Below, piece by piece: positions 4,729 to 5,629 of a stretch of 5,629 nucleotides of DNA. The first letter of the stretch is position 1, and every line of letters begins with the position of its first letter. Under the pieces are notes generated by a model, which ran no database searches, was not told where the DNA came from, and saw only the letters and a list, made by a program, of their open reading frames with translations. Source of the stretch: an uncultured Porphyromonas sp. (GTDB lineage: Bacteria; Bacteroidota; Bacteroidia; Bacteroidales; Porphyromonadaceae); assembly GCF_947254915.1 (NCBI RefSeq), contig NZ_CAMYEZ010000127.1:1-5629 (forward strand), read 5' to 3'. The translations under genes were made by a program, and so were the position numbers.

Positions 4729-5629
4729 AGCTTGCTTGAGTCGGCGCATCAAGAGGGGCGACACGACGAGTAGCAGGACGGCCAGTAGGACGACACCGAT
4801 GCCGAACCCTTGACCTAGAGAGAGCTCCTCACCTAGAGCGAAGGCTCCCACGACTACGGCTGTGAGTGGCTCCAGTGCTCCCATGATGGCGGTCGGTGTA
4901 GAGCCTATCCGCTGCACCGCCCAGACGAGTGTGATATTAGCGCAGACGGTCGGGATGAGTGCCAGCAGGGCGGTGTAGATCCATTGCGTCTCATTGTCCA
5001 AGAGGAGGCTGGCGCCTGTGGCTTTGCAAAAGAGCGCAAAGAGTATGGTCGAGAGTCCCATCACGTAGGTGGTTAGCTTGAAGCTACTCATCGGCTCTAG
5101 GCGAGCGTGCCGCAGGATGACGATGTAGGTGGCGTAGCAAAAGCCCGAGAAGAGCACCGTGAGCAACGGTCTGAGTGAGATAGCGGTCACGTCTGACTCA
5201 AAGAAGCCTGAGATGAGCGACACGCCACTTAAAGCTAAGAGGACGGCCAGCCCTTGTAGTACGTTGATCCGCTGACGAAAGACGAGAAACATGAGTAGCA
5301 CGACAAACGTTGGGTAGCTGAAGTGTAGTACCGTAGCGACACCCGACGGCATATGCTGGTACCCCTCGATGAGCAGAAAGGAGGAGAAGAAGTACAAGAC
5401 CGACAAGGCGAGCAGGATCAAGAAGCTCCGCAGCGATACCCGCAGAGACTCTCTACGTATCACGACGATGCTACCGACGATAAGCGCTGCGATGAGAAAG
5501 CGGTACATGAGCACCGTCCCCTCCGATACGCCTTGCGATAGCACAGGTATGCTGAGCAGTGGTATCAGTCCAAAGGTTGCGGAGGAGAGAAGCCCCATCA
5601 GATAGCCCAGCCAGTCGGTTGCGGAGGTA
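4726..5629 (-). CDS. EamA/DMT-superfamily inner-membrane transporter (probably cut at its N-terminus by window edge)
   Basis: An internal ATG at 5598 would give 290 residues, but the frame stays open for ten more codons to the edge (TSATDWLGYL), and GYLMGLLSSATFGLIPL reads as one first membrane helix, so the real start is probably beyond 5629. Counting from the ATG at 5598, about ten hydrophobic segments are visible, near 1-20, 30-48, 58-78, 86-107, 114-133, 141-162, 175-191, 206-231, 237-257 and 266-287. They form two five-helix EamA repeats. The last repeat has the family's glutamate-proline in ALEPLTAVVVGAFALGE (E243-P244), and the tail MRRLKQA is basic and cytoplasmic. DMT exporters move amino acids, metabolites or drugs; the substrate cannot be assigned. 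It converges on the phosphatase gene and is transcribed from the right. Confidence 0.93.
   Translation of the reverse strand, partial: TSATDWLGYLMGLLSSATFGLIPLLSIPVLSQGVSEGTVLMYRFLIAALIVGSIVVIRRESLRVSLRSFLILLALSVLYFFSSFLLIEGYQHMPSGVATVLHFSYPTFVVLLMFLVFRQRINVLQGLAVLLALSGVSLISGFFESDVTAISLRPLLTVLFSGFCYATYIVILRHARLEPMSSFKLTTYVMGLSTILFALFCKATGASLLLDNETQWIYTALLALIPTVCANITLVWAVQRIGSTPTAIMGALEPLTAVVVGAFALGEELSLGQGFGIGVVLLAVLLLVVSPLLMRRLKQA

Noticed and set aside
1..5629. Defence system, prophage, integron or other accessory cassette
   Set aside because: Every substantial frame is a recognisable core or transport gene with similar composition. No integrase, transposase, tRNA attachment site or toxin-antitoxin pair is visible.

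Overview
The window looks like an ordinary chromosomal stretch from a member of the Bacteroidota, most likely a Porphyromonas-like species. This is inferred from the character of the proteins, the moderately GC-rich genes, the lack of clear Shine-Dalgarno sequences, and Bacteroidota-type -7 promoter boxes (TAnnTTTG) ahead of both divergent transcription units. The species assignment rests on general resemblance only; no database was searched.

Layout: on the minus strand, reading leftward from about 1873, are radA (a RecA-fold branch-migration and DNA-repair ATPase) and, 15 to 24 nt downstream, the start of a dGTPase-family dNTP triphosphohydrolase that runs off the left edge. A 337-nt divergent intergenic region (1874-2210) follows. 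On the plus strand are ksgA (16S rRNA dimethyladenosine transferase) and, 7 nt downstream, an exported alkaline phosphatase of the PhoA family. The phosphatase converges on a minus-strand EamA/DMT-family transporter. The two stop codons abut exactly, and the transporter's reading frame stays open through the right edge, so its true start is probably outside the window.

The genes are mostly housekeeping: recombination repair and nucleotide-pool control on the left, ribosome maturation and phosphate scavenging on the right. No mobile-element gene, tRNA, rRNA, CRISPR array or defence cassette is visible.

The part least explained by genes is the radA-ksgA intergenic region. It holds four copies of a 21-bp AT-rich unit with a near-palindromic core (CTTCCGAAS). 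The array is bracketed by a 13-bp inverted repeat (12 of 13 matching), and the left bracket arm can instead pair in a second hairpin next to it. A promoter-like box lies just beyond the right arm. It may be a small non-coding repeat element (MITE-like) or a phased protein-binding array; the sequence alone does not decide. Secondary points of interest are the metal-site residues and an extra C-terminal domain of the alkaline phosphatase.
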